Assembly: GCF_000090795.2 (NCBI RefSeq)
Contig: NW_003546306.1
Span: forward strand, 179,279-219,350
DNA from: Amphimedon queenslandica
Taxonomy: Eukaryota > Porifera > Demospongiae > Haplosclerida > Niphatidae
Length of the DNA: 40,072 nt
Direction: 5' to 3'
Position 1 is the first letter of the stretch. Each line of letters starts with the position of its first letter. The translations under genes and the position numbers were made by a program. Below the pieces are notes generated by a model. That model ran no database searches. It saw nothing but the letters and a program-made list of their open reading frames with translations, and was not told the DNA's origin. Positions 29,711-39,309 of this stretch are shown here, piece by piece.

Positions 29711-29916
29711 TTAATTCTGTGACTTTCTCGCAAAAGCCACAATAAAAAGAATTATCAATAAAAACAAAACTGCATTTAGTAATGGAAAAATAGCAGTGCT
29801 ATCTGGTCGAATCAATAATGGCAAGTTTCCCACTCGCTTATTTGTTGAAATCCATGCTTCACTTAAGCTGCCATACACCAGGCAAACGAAAACATCACCT
29901 TCCATTGCAACCGAGT
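29711..29916 (-). CDS. terminal exon of a probable membrane protein
   Basis: On the minus strand a strong acceptor (CTTTTCTCATTCCAG) ends at 29917. The exon then reads two bases plus 67 codons: SVAMEGDVFVCLVYGSLSEA, WISTNKRVGNLPLLIRPDST, then a hydrophobic span AIFPLLNAVLFLLIILFIVA, then FARKSQN and stop. This looks like the end of a type I membrane protein: outer stretch, one membrane span, positively charged short inner tail. An internal ATG (codon 4) would also allow a free 64-residue single-pass protein. Upstream exons would lie beyond 29950, toward or beyond the LTR element, which might then sit in an intron. Family unknown. Confidence 0.42.
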
Positions 29917-30123
29917 CTGGAATGAGAAAAGGGTGATAAAATTACCTAATTACTAGAGCTAAGTGCCTAAAGAATCAAAAGTTATGCACAAATATTTAAA
30001 AAATATTTTAAGTTCAATGCACAATTGATAAACAGTGCATGGTAATAATTTGAAAGCAGCACAAGTTGTACACCTTTTTGTTTCCTTTAAAGTTGTGGTA
30101 TTTATAATTTAAAGACAGACATT
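29917..30123. other. no gene seen
   Basis: Upstream intron sequence of the membrane-protein exon, if that exon is real. Confidence 0.3.
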
Positions 30124-30315
30124 ACCGTATAGCTGGTAATTTTGTGGGTTGCAAAGTTCATGGATTTTGCAGATTCCTTACTGATTCACGAAAATCAATT
30201 TAATACGGTACCTGCATGGTACACGTGGCAGAAGTCACAAAATTATAATCCGCGAATTGGATTTTTAGTAGATTTCGCGAAATATAGGACCCACAAAAAT
30301 TACCAGCCATACGGT
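30124..30315. mobile_element. MITE with ACCGTATAGCTGG ends
   Basis: A 192-bp element. The left end ACCGTATAGCTGGTAATTTT and the reverse complement of the right end ACCGTATGGCTGGTAATTTT differ at one base. Inside, TTCGCGAAAT and CCGCGAATT words are the typical interior of such CG-containing elements. No clear target duplication. Confidence 0.88.
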
Positions 30316-30459
30316 GTTACATGTACATGTATTAGAAAAGGCTTACTGATACTGCATTGTGTCCATTCTACAGGTACAATGGATAACAAACAGTAGTCCC
30401 CCAACTCAAAGTCAACAATCAAATGATTAACACATGTCAGGCTGAGGTTGTCCTTGCCT

Positions 30460-30464
30460 CTAGC
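30460..30464. repeat. 5-bp target-site duplication, left (BEL/Pao)
   Basis: CTAGC directly left of the LTR, repeated exactly at 36637-36641. Confidence 0.85.
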
Positions 30465-30658
30465 TGTAGGGAACTCTAGCTGGCAGTGAGTATGTTGCGC
30501 TTTATAGACACTGCTTATTCTTGGATTCTTTCTCTTAAACTTCTTTCTTTCTCAACAATAGGAACAAATCACATGCACACAACAGAGCATGCTCAGTACA
30601 AATTAATCATAACAATAATAAATAATAATGAGAGAAATAAATTATTCAATTCTCAACA
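30465..30658 (-). repeat. 3' LTR of the BEL/Pao element
   Basis: 194 bp. On the element's strand it begins TGTTGAG and ends CCTACA (TG...CA). It differs from the other LTR at eight positions, all transitions (about 4%). Just before it on that strand lies the purine-rich GTGGTGGAG, a likely polypurine tract. Confidence 0.95.
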
Positions 30659-30776
30659 CTCCACCACATTGACTGCAGTGGTCAGTCAATATACATAACA
30701 TATCACAACATTGTACATGTAATAAGAAAATATACATCAATAATAATGAATACATAACTAAGTTTAGTGTTAGTGC

Positions 30777-31733
30777 TCACATTCTTGCATAGATCTTATC
30801 GCGTGCCTCAATAGCAGCTGCTCTTATAGGACGTCCCTTGGGTGGAGACTGAGTATTAGAATCATTAACAGCTGTGAAATCATCTTGCTGACTATCTCTT
30901 GGGGAATTAACAGTGTTCTCATTAGCAGTAGACTCTTGATTATCAATACTAACATCCAGTAGTTCATCAAAGGTAGTGCCATTGTTCCCACTCAAATCAT
31001 CATCAATTTTCAATGGAATTAATTTCTGAATGGGGCGTCTCACTAACATAGAATGCTTCTCTCCAGATAATACTTTAACAACTCCACCACTCACATTACC
31101 ATCAGCGCCTGTGATCACGTCCATAACTCTACCAAGTCTCCAAAAACTACGTGGCAGTTCATCACTATGGACAACAACATCTCCAATCTTGATTATCTTT
31201 TGACTCGATTTCTTGTGACCACTATGATACCTCTCTCGAAGATTCAGCAAATATTCAGTTCTCCATTTGGTCCAAAATTTGTTCATTACATTGTGAAGAT
31301 ATCTTGACCTGCGATTGAATAATAACGGTGAAACGTCATTTGTGAACTCTACTTCTACTCTACAATAGCATAGCTCATCAGGGAGATTGGGTAGTCGTCT
31401 ACCAACAGTTAAGTGTGATGGGGTTAGTGGCTCTTCTTTATCATTAGAGGACACAAATGTGAGTGGGCAAGAATTGAGAATTAATTCTACTTCAGTGGCT
31501 GCAGTTAACAGTTCATCATATGTCAGTTTCGATCTTCCAATTATCTTTCGCAAACATCTCTTTGTTAGCCCTATCATCCTCTCAAAGATACCACCCCACC
31601 AAGGTGCCTTCTCAATGTTGAATCGCCAATCCACACGAGATTCACGCATATACTTTGCAATAGACGGATCAGTAACAATTTTGTGAATTGTCTTGGCATT
31701 GGAAACGAAAGTAGATCCGTTATCAGAAATCAT
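30777..31733 (-). pseudogene. BEL/Pao integrase core (second half) and DUF5641
   Basis: 318 codons open to the stop at 30777. The first part has SDNGSTF with the second catalytic Asp, then WWGGIFERMIGLTKRCL with the Glu of the D-D-E set, then LILNSCPL and LTPSHLTVGRRLP. The second part is DUF5641: WTKWRTEYLLNLRERY, GDVVVHSDELPRSFWRLGRV, VRRPIQKLIPL. A charged tail follows. The ATG is an internal Met; the true frame comes from upstream and is cut by a shift at about 31740-31850. Integrase would insert the DNA copy in the nucleus. This is the best kept part of the element. Confidence 0.9.
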
Positions 31734-32458
31734 TAGATTGGGGGTTTATGAGCTGTAAAACGACGAAATGACCTAAGAAAAGAGGGGCAAGAGAGGTTAG
31801 GTACAATATCTATATGAACCCCCCTAGTTATACAACATGTATAGAGACAGATTCAAACCTTCTGGCTGGACTTGGATCCCACAGGGCGGTCTGGTCTAAC
31901 ATACAGGGGACAAGCATAATCCACACCCGTGTGTGTAAAAGGAGGTTGTTCATTCACTCGAAATGAGGGAAGAGGTGAAGGAGGTGGGGCCTTGTAGGCC
32001 AGACCTTCTTGTCTCCTGCAAACAACACACCTTGCAATTACCTTCTTCACAAACATTCTGCCCTTAATAAGCCAATACTTTGATCTGACTTCTGTCAGAG
32101 TCTGTTTTACACCACTGTGTAGAACATGGCTGTGGGCTTGTTTAACAACTAGCAGTGAGTAGTGATGATCTCAAGGTAGGATTAGAGAGTATTTGGTGGA
32201 ATATGCAAAATTGGTTTCACCAAGTCTGCCACCACACCTCCAAATACATGTATCGTCCCTGAAGAGATCTAGTTGTTTCTTCAACTGTTTGTTATCATCA
32301 ATTAGAGTGCTTTGCACTTCCTTTAACCATAATCTTTCTGATCTATTCAAGTAATGCATCTCATCATCATATTTCATTTTCAATCTATCAATAAACATAA
32401 GTATCACCATTGTGACACGTAACAATCGATCAAGTGTGCTATAATTCTTAATATCCAT
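31734..32458 (-). pseudogene. BEL/Pao integrase N-terminal part
   Basis: The block at 32458-32171 ends [16 protein letters not shown] and STKYSLILP, the family's lead-in to integrase, and stops. The region 32170-31853 carries the zinc-binding part: H-S-H-V-L-H-S-G, then CVVCRRQEG (H2C2), then PFTHTGVDYACPLYV with the first catalytic Asp. From 31852 to 31740 the frame changes again (TRGVHIDIVPNLS and FLRSFRRF are readable in another phase). One stop and at least one frameshift cut the domain. Confidence 0.85.
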
Positions 32459-33027
32459 AATATTAAATCAGTATTATTAGTTGAAGTATTAACTTTAAGA
32501 GTGTGCTGAACTTCAGCTTTCAACTCTACCAGACTACCTTTTGGTACTTCAGAGAAATTTAGATTAGGACAATCATCAAGCCTTATCCAACCTGGACCAT
32601 GCCACCAGAGATTATTGTGCAATAATTCAAAAGGATTCAAACCTCTCGAGGGTATGTCCACTGGGTTTTGATTCCCAGGACAGTGTTTCCAGCTCTCAGC
32701 ATTTGTCAGACACCGTATGTCTGACACACGGTTCTGGACAAACAGTTTCCAGTCACGATTAAGACCCTGTATCCAATAAAGTGTATTCTTTGAATCTGTA
32801 TGGCAAGTAACATCTTTGATAACAATATTCAATTCTAGGTTGTTGAGTACTGATTTCATAAGTCGTGCAAGCAAAAGAGCTCCCAACAGCTCCAGTCAGG
32901 GAATGGTTTGCTGTTGGATTGGAGCAACCCTGCTCTTAGAAGCAATCATTCTCACTATGCAAGTCTTAAGACTCCTAATAACTAAATATATAACTGCTGC
33001 ATAAGCAACAGTGGATCCATCACAGAA
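32404..33027 (-). pseudogene. BEL/Pao RNase H region
   Basis: From 33027 a frame reads AYAAVIYLVIRSLK and ASKSRVAPIQQQTIP, a stop (TGA), then [17 protein letters not shown]. It continues [17 protein letters not shown] with an RNase H catalytic Asp, then [16 protein letters not shown] (family H-x-P-x-x-x-N-P-A/V-D) and WWHGPGWI. The break at the stop is the only clear one in this block before it ends at 32404. The enzyme would remove RNA from RNA-DNA hybrids during copying. Confidence 0.85.
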
Positions 33028-33588
33028 TCAATGAAGCTTATAAATTCCTGTACCTTCTAGTGACAAACAGTAGCAGATTGGAACTCTGAAGGGCTGGCAA
33101 TCCCTCAGTTCACACATGAGCGACAGCCATCTCTCTAATAGTTTACCCTCAATGGGTTCGTCCCACCCCACTCCTGCTTTACACAACTCCTGAATCAGGA
33201 CCTTGGAAGTGACAGTGACAGGAGTTATGACCCCAAGAGGATAAAAAAACCTACCAGACACGCTCACAGCATGCCTCATAGTCAGTCCTGTCTCAGGAGC
33301 CATGTCTGCCACTCTACTTAAGTCAAATACCATTTCATCAAGGTGGATATCCCAAATCACACCTAAAACCTTTCTTTCACCTGTAAAACTTGTCTGTGTT
33401 TTCCCAAGTGTTGCTTCAGTGTAAGTGTTATCGGTAAGTTGTGTGGTTGGAGCAACACCTTCATTAGTAGCAATCCTCTCTCTTAAAGAGGCATTATTAG
33501 AAGTAATCTTGCATAAATTGAATCCACCCTTCATGAATTTCTTGGATTCTTGGTACAGTGAGTATGCTTCTTCCTCCCGTGATAACAT
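33028..33588 (-). pseudogene. BEL/Pao reverse transcriptase C-terminal and linker
   Basis: Reads EEAYSLYQESKKFMKGGFNL, then ERKVLGVIWDIHLDEMVF, RFFYPLGVITPVTVTSKVLI and AGVGWDEPI. This matches the thumb and connection region listed as Pao/A17 in domain databases. It overlaps the previous block (33958-33497) in another frame, so a frameshift lies between about 33590 and 33500. Confidence 0.85.
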
Positions 33589-34187
33589 AATCTACATAAA
33601 ATGATTTCTTTAGCTTATTGACTAAAGATTTATGTGACTCTTGATGGAGCTCTAAATGGTGTTCAACTGTAGCATTCAATAGAAAAGGGCTACAAGATAC
33701 CCCAAACACAACCCTTGCAAATCTAAGTACCAAATAATCATATGAATCCTCAGTGGGATCCTTCACCCATAAAAGGCGTAATACATCACGGTCTCTCTCT
33801 GAGACTGAGATCATAAGAAAGGCCTTTTCAATATCTGCAGTTAAGGCTACTTGATGACATTGAAAACGGAGGAGTATATCAAATATTCGTTGGCTGAATT
33901 TTGGACCAGTATATAAGCAATCGTTGAATCTGAGTAGGTGAATTCTGTACAACTTCAACTATTTCATTGTTTAGTTGTTGCTGGATAATGTTGTCATACT
34001 CCTTTACTGTGTCTGGAGTCTGCTTGAATCGTTTAAGTAGGCTGTGCAGTCTTGACTTACAGAGCTGTAAGTTATCTGGAATGAATACACAGGAATCTCT
34101 CCATGGGAGTGATACCTCATAGCGACCATCACGTAATACAACAATGGAACTTTATTGCTCATGAACCGCATCCTCAGTATCAGTAAT
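33497..34187 (-). pseudogene. BEL/Pao reverse transcriptase, deleted and mutated
   Basis: First part, about 34187-33925: VHEQ, stop, SSIVVLRDGRYEVSLPWRD, then LLKRFKQTPDTVKEYDNIIQ. It then shifts frame to DCLYTGPKFSQRIFDILLRF, ALTADIEKAFLMISV (first catalytic Asp), VLRFARVVFGVSCSPFLLNA and FYVDYVITGG. In the family this last motif has two Asp; here the second is Tyr, so the active site is lost. The segment that normally lies before D-C-L-Y-T-G-P, with the conserved V-(V/F)-D-A-S-A, is missing: a deletion of roughly 100 bp at about 33925, accompanied by the frame change. Confidence 0.85.
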
Positions 34188-35034
34188 TCACAGTGACTCT
34201 AGGTCCCACCAGAACAACCTGAGTCTCTTATCTAGATCCTTCAATGTTGGACCGGAGTCTACTCTCATTACGTGTGATAAGATTGGTACAGTGTTGATTA
34301 TAGGAGGAGACTGGACCAGATAAAATCCAACCCAATTCAGTATATATAGCAACAGGTCCTCAATTACCTTGAATCCTCTCTCCCGTAACCAGTTTCTAAC
34401 AGTAGTCTGAGCCAATTAATATTTCAGGCTTTCCTTGTGAAGTGTCTGCCAAATCTAGGTCTGTAATGTGCTCATATCGTTCTCTACAAACTTCAACTGG
34501 TACACCTGATATTGGTCCACATATATGTGGTACTGACAATAATCTTAACTCCATTTCAGACCCATTAGTACACACACCAATCCTTACAAGATAACACAGC
34601 TGATTACTCTCCTTGGCAGAGCGAAATGTAGACATTAGCATGGCTCTTCTACCATCTGGTTTGATGTGAAGCCTTTCCTTAAGACTATTGGTGATGTATG
34701 AACATTGACTACCACAATCAAGAATAATCCTAACTTCTGTGTTATCATCATGATTATTAGGATTGAACACTATAGCATGTGCAGTCTGCAGTAGTATATT
34801 GTGATCATTCTCAATGTTAAGAGTAGAGGAATGAGAAGATTCAGACTCAGTAGGAATATAAGAGGGAGGAAAAAAGGGAGGGGCATCTGGATTGAGTACT
34901 GATGTGTTCACCTGAAGATTTACAGAATTCGTCTGTTCAGGTGAGCCTTGTGTCTTGTGGCAGATGCTTGTGTGATGTCTGCCCTTACACTCTCTGCAAA
35001 ATGATTGGAATTTACAGTCCTTCCCTAAGTGCCC
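34188..35034 (-). pseudogene. BEL/Pao zinc knuckle end and aspartic protease
   Basis: After the shift at about 35035 the frame gives HLGKDCKFQSFCRECKGRHH (completing the knuckle started in gag), a linker, then EVRIILDCGSQCSYITNSL. Retroviral-type proteases have D-(S/T)-G at the active site; here it is D-C-G, an unusual or damaging change. Later come GPISGVPVEV and EILIGSDY, a stop at 34396, and a further block in another frame to 34188 (TVRNWLRERGFKVIED). The ATG at 34911 is internal and not a true start. Confidence 0.85.
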
Positions 35035-36161
35035 TTTCTAAGGCAGTTGAAACATCTACCTTGCTTTCTAAGGATTCGTTTTCTATCCTCCACTGAAGAC
35101 ACTGTCTGACATTGAGTAGAATTATGGGACTCATTACAGTAGCTGCAAGATGAACTGCCATTGGAATGTGAATTAGCATCTGATTGAGTATTTGTGGGTA
35201 GGGCAGTGCCTGTGGGTAAATCCCTATCCTGCTTGGTCCGGTTGACTGATGATATACTAGCCTGTTCCCTTGCATCAATTTCATCCAGGACTGCTTCAAG
35301 AATAGAGTCGAGATTCCACTGATTATCAGTGATCTTTCGAGTAATAACAATCCTCAAATCTTGAAGTAGCTTCTTCATAATTACCAAGGATAAGAGTACT
35401 CTATACGATTCCGGACTAACACCAAGAGTTTTAAGACCTCGGATATGTGTTTCTACTGTGTCATAAAGACGTCTCAATGATGGGAGGTTCTGAATACTCA
35501 TTACCGGTTCTAGACTCATCAGTGCATCCATGTGCCTTGCTTTCATTTGTGTCTGATCACCAAACCTCTTGCATAAGATATCAACAGCTTCCTTGTAGTT
35601 AGCTAATGTCAAAGACAGACCAGCTACAGCCTCCCTGGCTGAGCCTCGTAATAGTGATAAGATGTAAGTGAACTTGACCACATCAGAAATATCAGTATTG
35701 TCATGAATAGATGCTTTGTATGTATCCCAGAAGGTGAGCCAATTCGCATAATTTGCATCGAAAGGACGTAGAATTATTTCTGGTAGCCTTACCCTTGAGA
35801 TGCTCTCTGTAGTACTTCGTGAACTGCTTCGGTAAGTGGAAGGACGAGTAGGAGTTGCAGTCTCCATAGTGCCAATGACCTTCTGTATTTTAAGGAGGGA
35901 TTCTCTAATAGAGTCGCTTATGAGTTCTGCTGTCTCCACTTCTGTTATGATCTCACCTTCATCAGTAAGTAAAGCAATGATATCCTCACTCAATCTCTTG
36001 AGTACTTCCAGCTTTTCCTGCAGCACAGCTCTCATCAGTTTAAAGATGTCAATATCAATTGGAGTAGCTCCCAAAGCTGCCTCAAGATCAGCTATTTTCT
36101 TTGTCGCTGCTCCTCTGTGATCCACTCTCACACTTTTAATGTGAGCTAAGCTAGACGCCAT
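35025..36161 (-). pseudogene. BEL/Pao gag-like region (DUF1759)
   Basis: 378 codons from MASSLAHIKSVRVDHRG. A helical N-terminal part (IADLEAALGATPIDIDIF and further coils) leads to DUF1759: RLPEIILRPFDANYANWLTF, FTYILSLLRGSAREAV, DILCKRFGDQTQMKARHMDA. It ends with CSYCNESHNSTQC and CFNCLRKG, the first knuckles, and then runs out of frame at about 35030. The ATG at 36161 lies 282 bp inside the 5' LTR edge in good context. The block is itself uninterrupted, so only the join to pol is damaged. Confidence 0.9.
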
Positions 36162-36442
36162 ATTTAATTAGTATGGTCACGTGACAAGTAAAATTATTAT
36201 GAAAATTGAAAAAATTAAGAAAACAAGAAATAAGCTGAAATACCACTACTAGATTACTAGCATCAACAAAATGACTCACTACCAACTCAAAATGGGCCTC
36301 TTCTACTGCTGTGTAAATGCTGCTCAAAGATAGCTCGACTCACGCCGTCCCGATGTAGTAGTAGAGTACTGTAGCACCGCCAATTCTCTTCAATCGTGAC
36401 TAGTACTGACCCTCACAGTCTGTATCCTTCTGTGGTGGACCA

Positions 36443-36636
36443 TGTAGGAAACTCTAGCTGGCAGTGAGTATGTTGCGCTCTATAGACGCTGCTTATTCTC
36501 GGATTCTTTCTCTTAAACTTCTTTCTTTCTTAACAATAGGAACAAATCACATGCACACAACAGAGCATACTCAGTACAAATTAATCATAATAATAATGAA
36601 TAATAATGAGAGAAATAAATTATTCAATTCTCAACA
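36443..36636 (-). repeat. 5' LTR of the BEL/Pao element
   Basis: 194 bp, pair of 30465-30658. Begins TGTTGAG on the minus strand. Confidence 0.95.
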
Positions 36637-36641
36637 CTAGC
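36637..36641. repeat. 5-bp target-site duplication, right (BEL/Pao)
   Basis: CTAGC, exact match of 30460-30464. Confidence 0.85.
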
Positions 36642-39234
36642 CAATCTATGATAAAACAGTCAAAAAATTATAGCTACATGTACATGACATCAACTAACTT
36701 TCTCTAACACAAGAAGTCAAGGTAGTAATCATATAGCACTAAGAGAATCTATTATATTGAAATAGAACATTTTAATTATACTTTCCATTAACAACAATTA
36801 GCTGCAAATTTGTTAGTTACATTCCATTTGAGAACTGCTTTCATTTTCAGCGATCTTTCTACTTCTTAACTGGTTTTTCAAAATTCCAGGAACTACGTCT
36901 CATGCATTCAGATTCTATTTCCTCCAATTCTAGTATTTTCTACAGGATAATGTAACTAAGTAGTACATTTAGGTTTGTTTACTCGTTTCTCATTTGCAAG
37001 GCCGTAGAAGTAGCAAAAGCAGTTCTGTCTCACACATACTGTCTACAGGGTACTACTCACTACATGTATTGTCTCTCCCACACAGTGTAACGACTACAAG
37101 TACCACAGTATACAGGGTACTACTCACTACATAAAGAACAATACACATAATAACATACTCCCTCTCTAACTATACCTTTCTTCATATTCTCTGCAGGGTT
37201 CTACTACTCAATAATGGTAAGTTACTATACACACAGTAATGATAAAACTAACCTCTTCTTAGAGTCAAAAAGGCTCTCTCTGCACCCAGTAATAACACCC
37301 ATTTAATCTGTGTGTAAGATGAAGAACTACAAAGTGTAGTAAAGATAGGTTCACTACAATAATGACTTTGAATAAAAGCATGATCATACAGCCAATCGTC
37401 TATGAATAACTATAAAAGTGTAAGAAAGAGAGGTAAGCTTCATTAATTGTACTCTCTGCTAAATAAACATATCCTGTGTAATGAAATAAAGAACATAATA
37501 TGACATGTACTTGTAGATGTATTTGCAAGTTTGTAAGACATACTCATCACATTGCGATCTATCCAGTGCCAGAAAATTGTTTACATAACATTTATTGCCA
37601 CAATGACTGCTTAAATCAAACAAATCTTTATCATTTTGCTTTGGATGGTGATGAATATAGGTACTTAGGTGTCACTTACGTTTCTTTTAGCTAGAAAATT
37701 AATTTTTTTTGGTGCATTTATTATTATTATTATTATATCAATAGGAGCATACTTTGTTCATCGATTAACTTATCCAATTCTTCAAATGCTGAGTAAATAA
37801 GCGATCAATCCTATGCAGATACGATGTACTTAAAGTAACTTTCTCTCATTGTTTTGCACCAAATATCTGTTGGTTTTTGGACCGTGTTTGATTGTCACAT
37901 TATTAGCTTCAAATGACAACTCATAGCTTAGATATATTATAAATTACATTAAATGTTAGAAAATTTCATATACTCTTAAGAATACATTTCTTTATTTTTT
38001 GATTTGTTAGAGGTTGGTATATTCTCCTTTTCTGCATTATAAATTTGTAATAACAATGTTTTAAGGAACATGTACATGTACTTTACCTTGCACAAATTTA
38101 ATATCAAATCCTCAGTACTATCACAGTCAATCTAATTTTACATCATATTATGTGTAACATAAAATTCTTACTTACAGCTTCTTCCATTATTTTCCCATTA
38201 TTGTACCAGTGGACCTTTCCAGTTTTTCATGTCCCACTATAAACCACCTTTCTATATTTTTATGCCCTATAGTTGTATGTAAATAATGTACAATACATTA
38301 TGTTTCATGCCCATAATGTATTTACTTCACTATAATAATCAGTTTTGCTGTTATTGCTGAATTATCATCAAAGTCACAGAAACAAAGATACATATATAAT
38401 GCTTAAGTTGTCAGTGTCCCTTTCCCTTCTAGAAGATATTGAATGTCACCTAGTGTCCACATACATTAAACGCATCCATCTTATCTGAAACAGAATGCTC
38501 ATGGACACACGTTACATGTGGTTCCCTACCTTGGTAAATCACATCATTTGCTTTCACTTTTGTACTATCTTCACTTTGTGTGATCAACTCCTGAAAAAAT
38601 GTCCATCTTGCATTATTTGATAATCCTTGTCATAAATGCATGTTTTGTACATTAAAGACTCACTTGTTGGAAGGGCATTTGAAAATGATTTAGCTGCCTA
38701 CAGGTACATGTGCAAGTCATAATTTAATAAAAAAATTTTGTGACTGCATTTCTTGATCATTTAGTGAAAACAAGTGATTTGCACTTCTTTCTGTAAATAT
38801 TACATATACAGTACATCACTGTGACATACCCCTGATCAAATATTCCATTAATACGTAATTATTATACATATACAGAATATATTTGCCATTATTGTGATTG
38901 ACTATTGCATAATGTAGCATTGAGGTATGTTCCTGGATAAAGTGATTCATAGTTCATACTTTTCTGGATAAAGTGAGATAATATTCTTACATTTGCATAA
39001 CATTTAGTGTATTGGGTAGAGGAAATAATTTAACTTCCTATCTTCTTCCAATTCGCTAATAATTTCTCCTATTTTAAGACATATATTGAACAAAAAGACA
39101 TCACTAGTACACATGTACATTTGTAAGGCAACTGATAAAAGCCGGAATAGAAACCAAAGAAACACGGAAATGAAACGAAACGGAGAAATACGGAAACGAA
39201 ACGGAATCAGATTATCAGACTCAATCAGACTCAG
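36642..39234. other. 2.6 kb without a recognised gene
   Basis: AT-rich sequence with only short frames. Small repeats: ACAGGGTACTACTCACTACA twice (about 37045 and 37111), CTGGATAAAGTGA twice (about 38933 and 38963), and several TACATGTA words. No transposase, LTR or exon chain was found. The last part is the upstream region of the gene at 39310. Confidence 0.4.
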
Positions 39235-39246
39235 TGCGCATGCTCA
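39235..39246. promoter_or_regulatory. NRF1-like palindromic word before the last gene
   Basis: TGCGCATGCTCA, 64 bp before the ATG at 39310. Between 39150 and 39200 a run of AACGAAACGGA-like words is also present. Confidence 0.45.
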
Positions 39247-39309
39247 ATTGCTCATCAAGTACTGAGTTTGTTGGTGTCCTCGGTGGTGTTTATCTAGCTT
39301 CTACCCTCT

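Larger units (their letters stand above)
30465..36636 (-). mobile_element. BEL/Pao LTR retrotransposon, full length, broken
   Basis: A 6172-bp element on the minus strand, bounded by 194-bp LTRs and a 5-bp CTAGC target duplication. The order gag (DUF1759), zinc knuckles, aspartic protease, reverse transcriptase, RNase H, integrase, DUF5641 is that of BEL/Pao. After the 5' LTR the sequence starts TGGTCCACCACAGAAGG, a possible primer site (TGG next to the LTR). No envelope-like frame was found. Frameshifts, stops and a deletion in the reverse transcriptase make it inactive. The element belongs to the group also classed as Belpaoviridae; breaks are described only. Confidence 0.95.

Noticed and set aside
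31387..31686. 99-codon plus-strand frame within the LTR element
   Set aside because: Antisense shadow of the integrase coding sequence.
35836..36120. 94-codon plus-strand frame within the LTR element
   Set aside because: Antisense shadow of the gag-like coding sequence.
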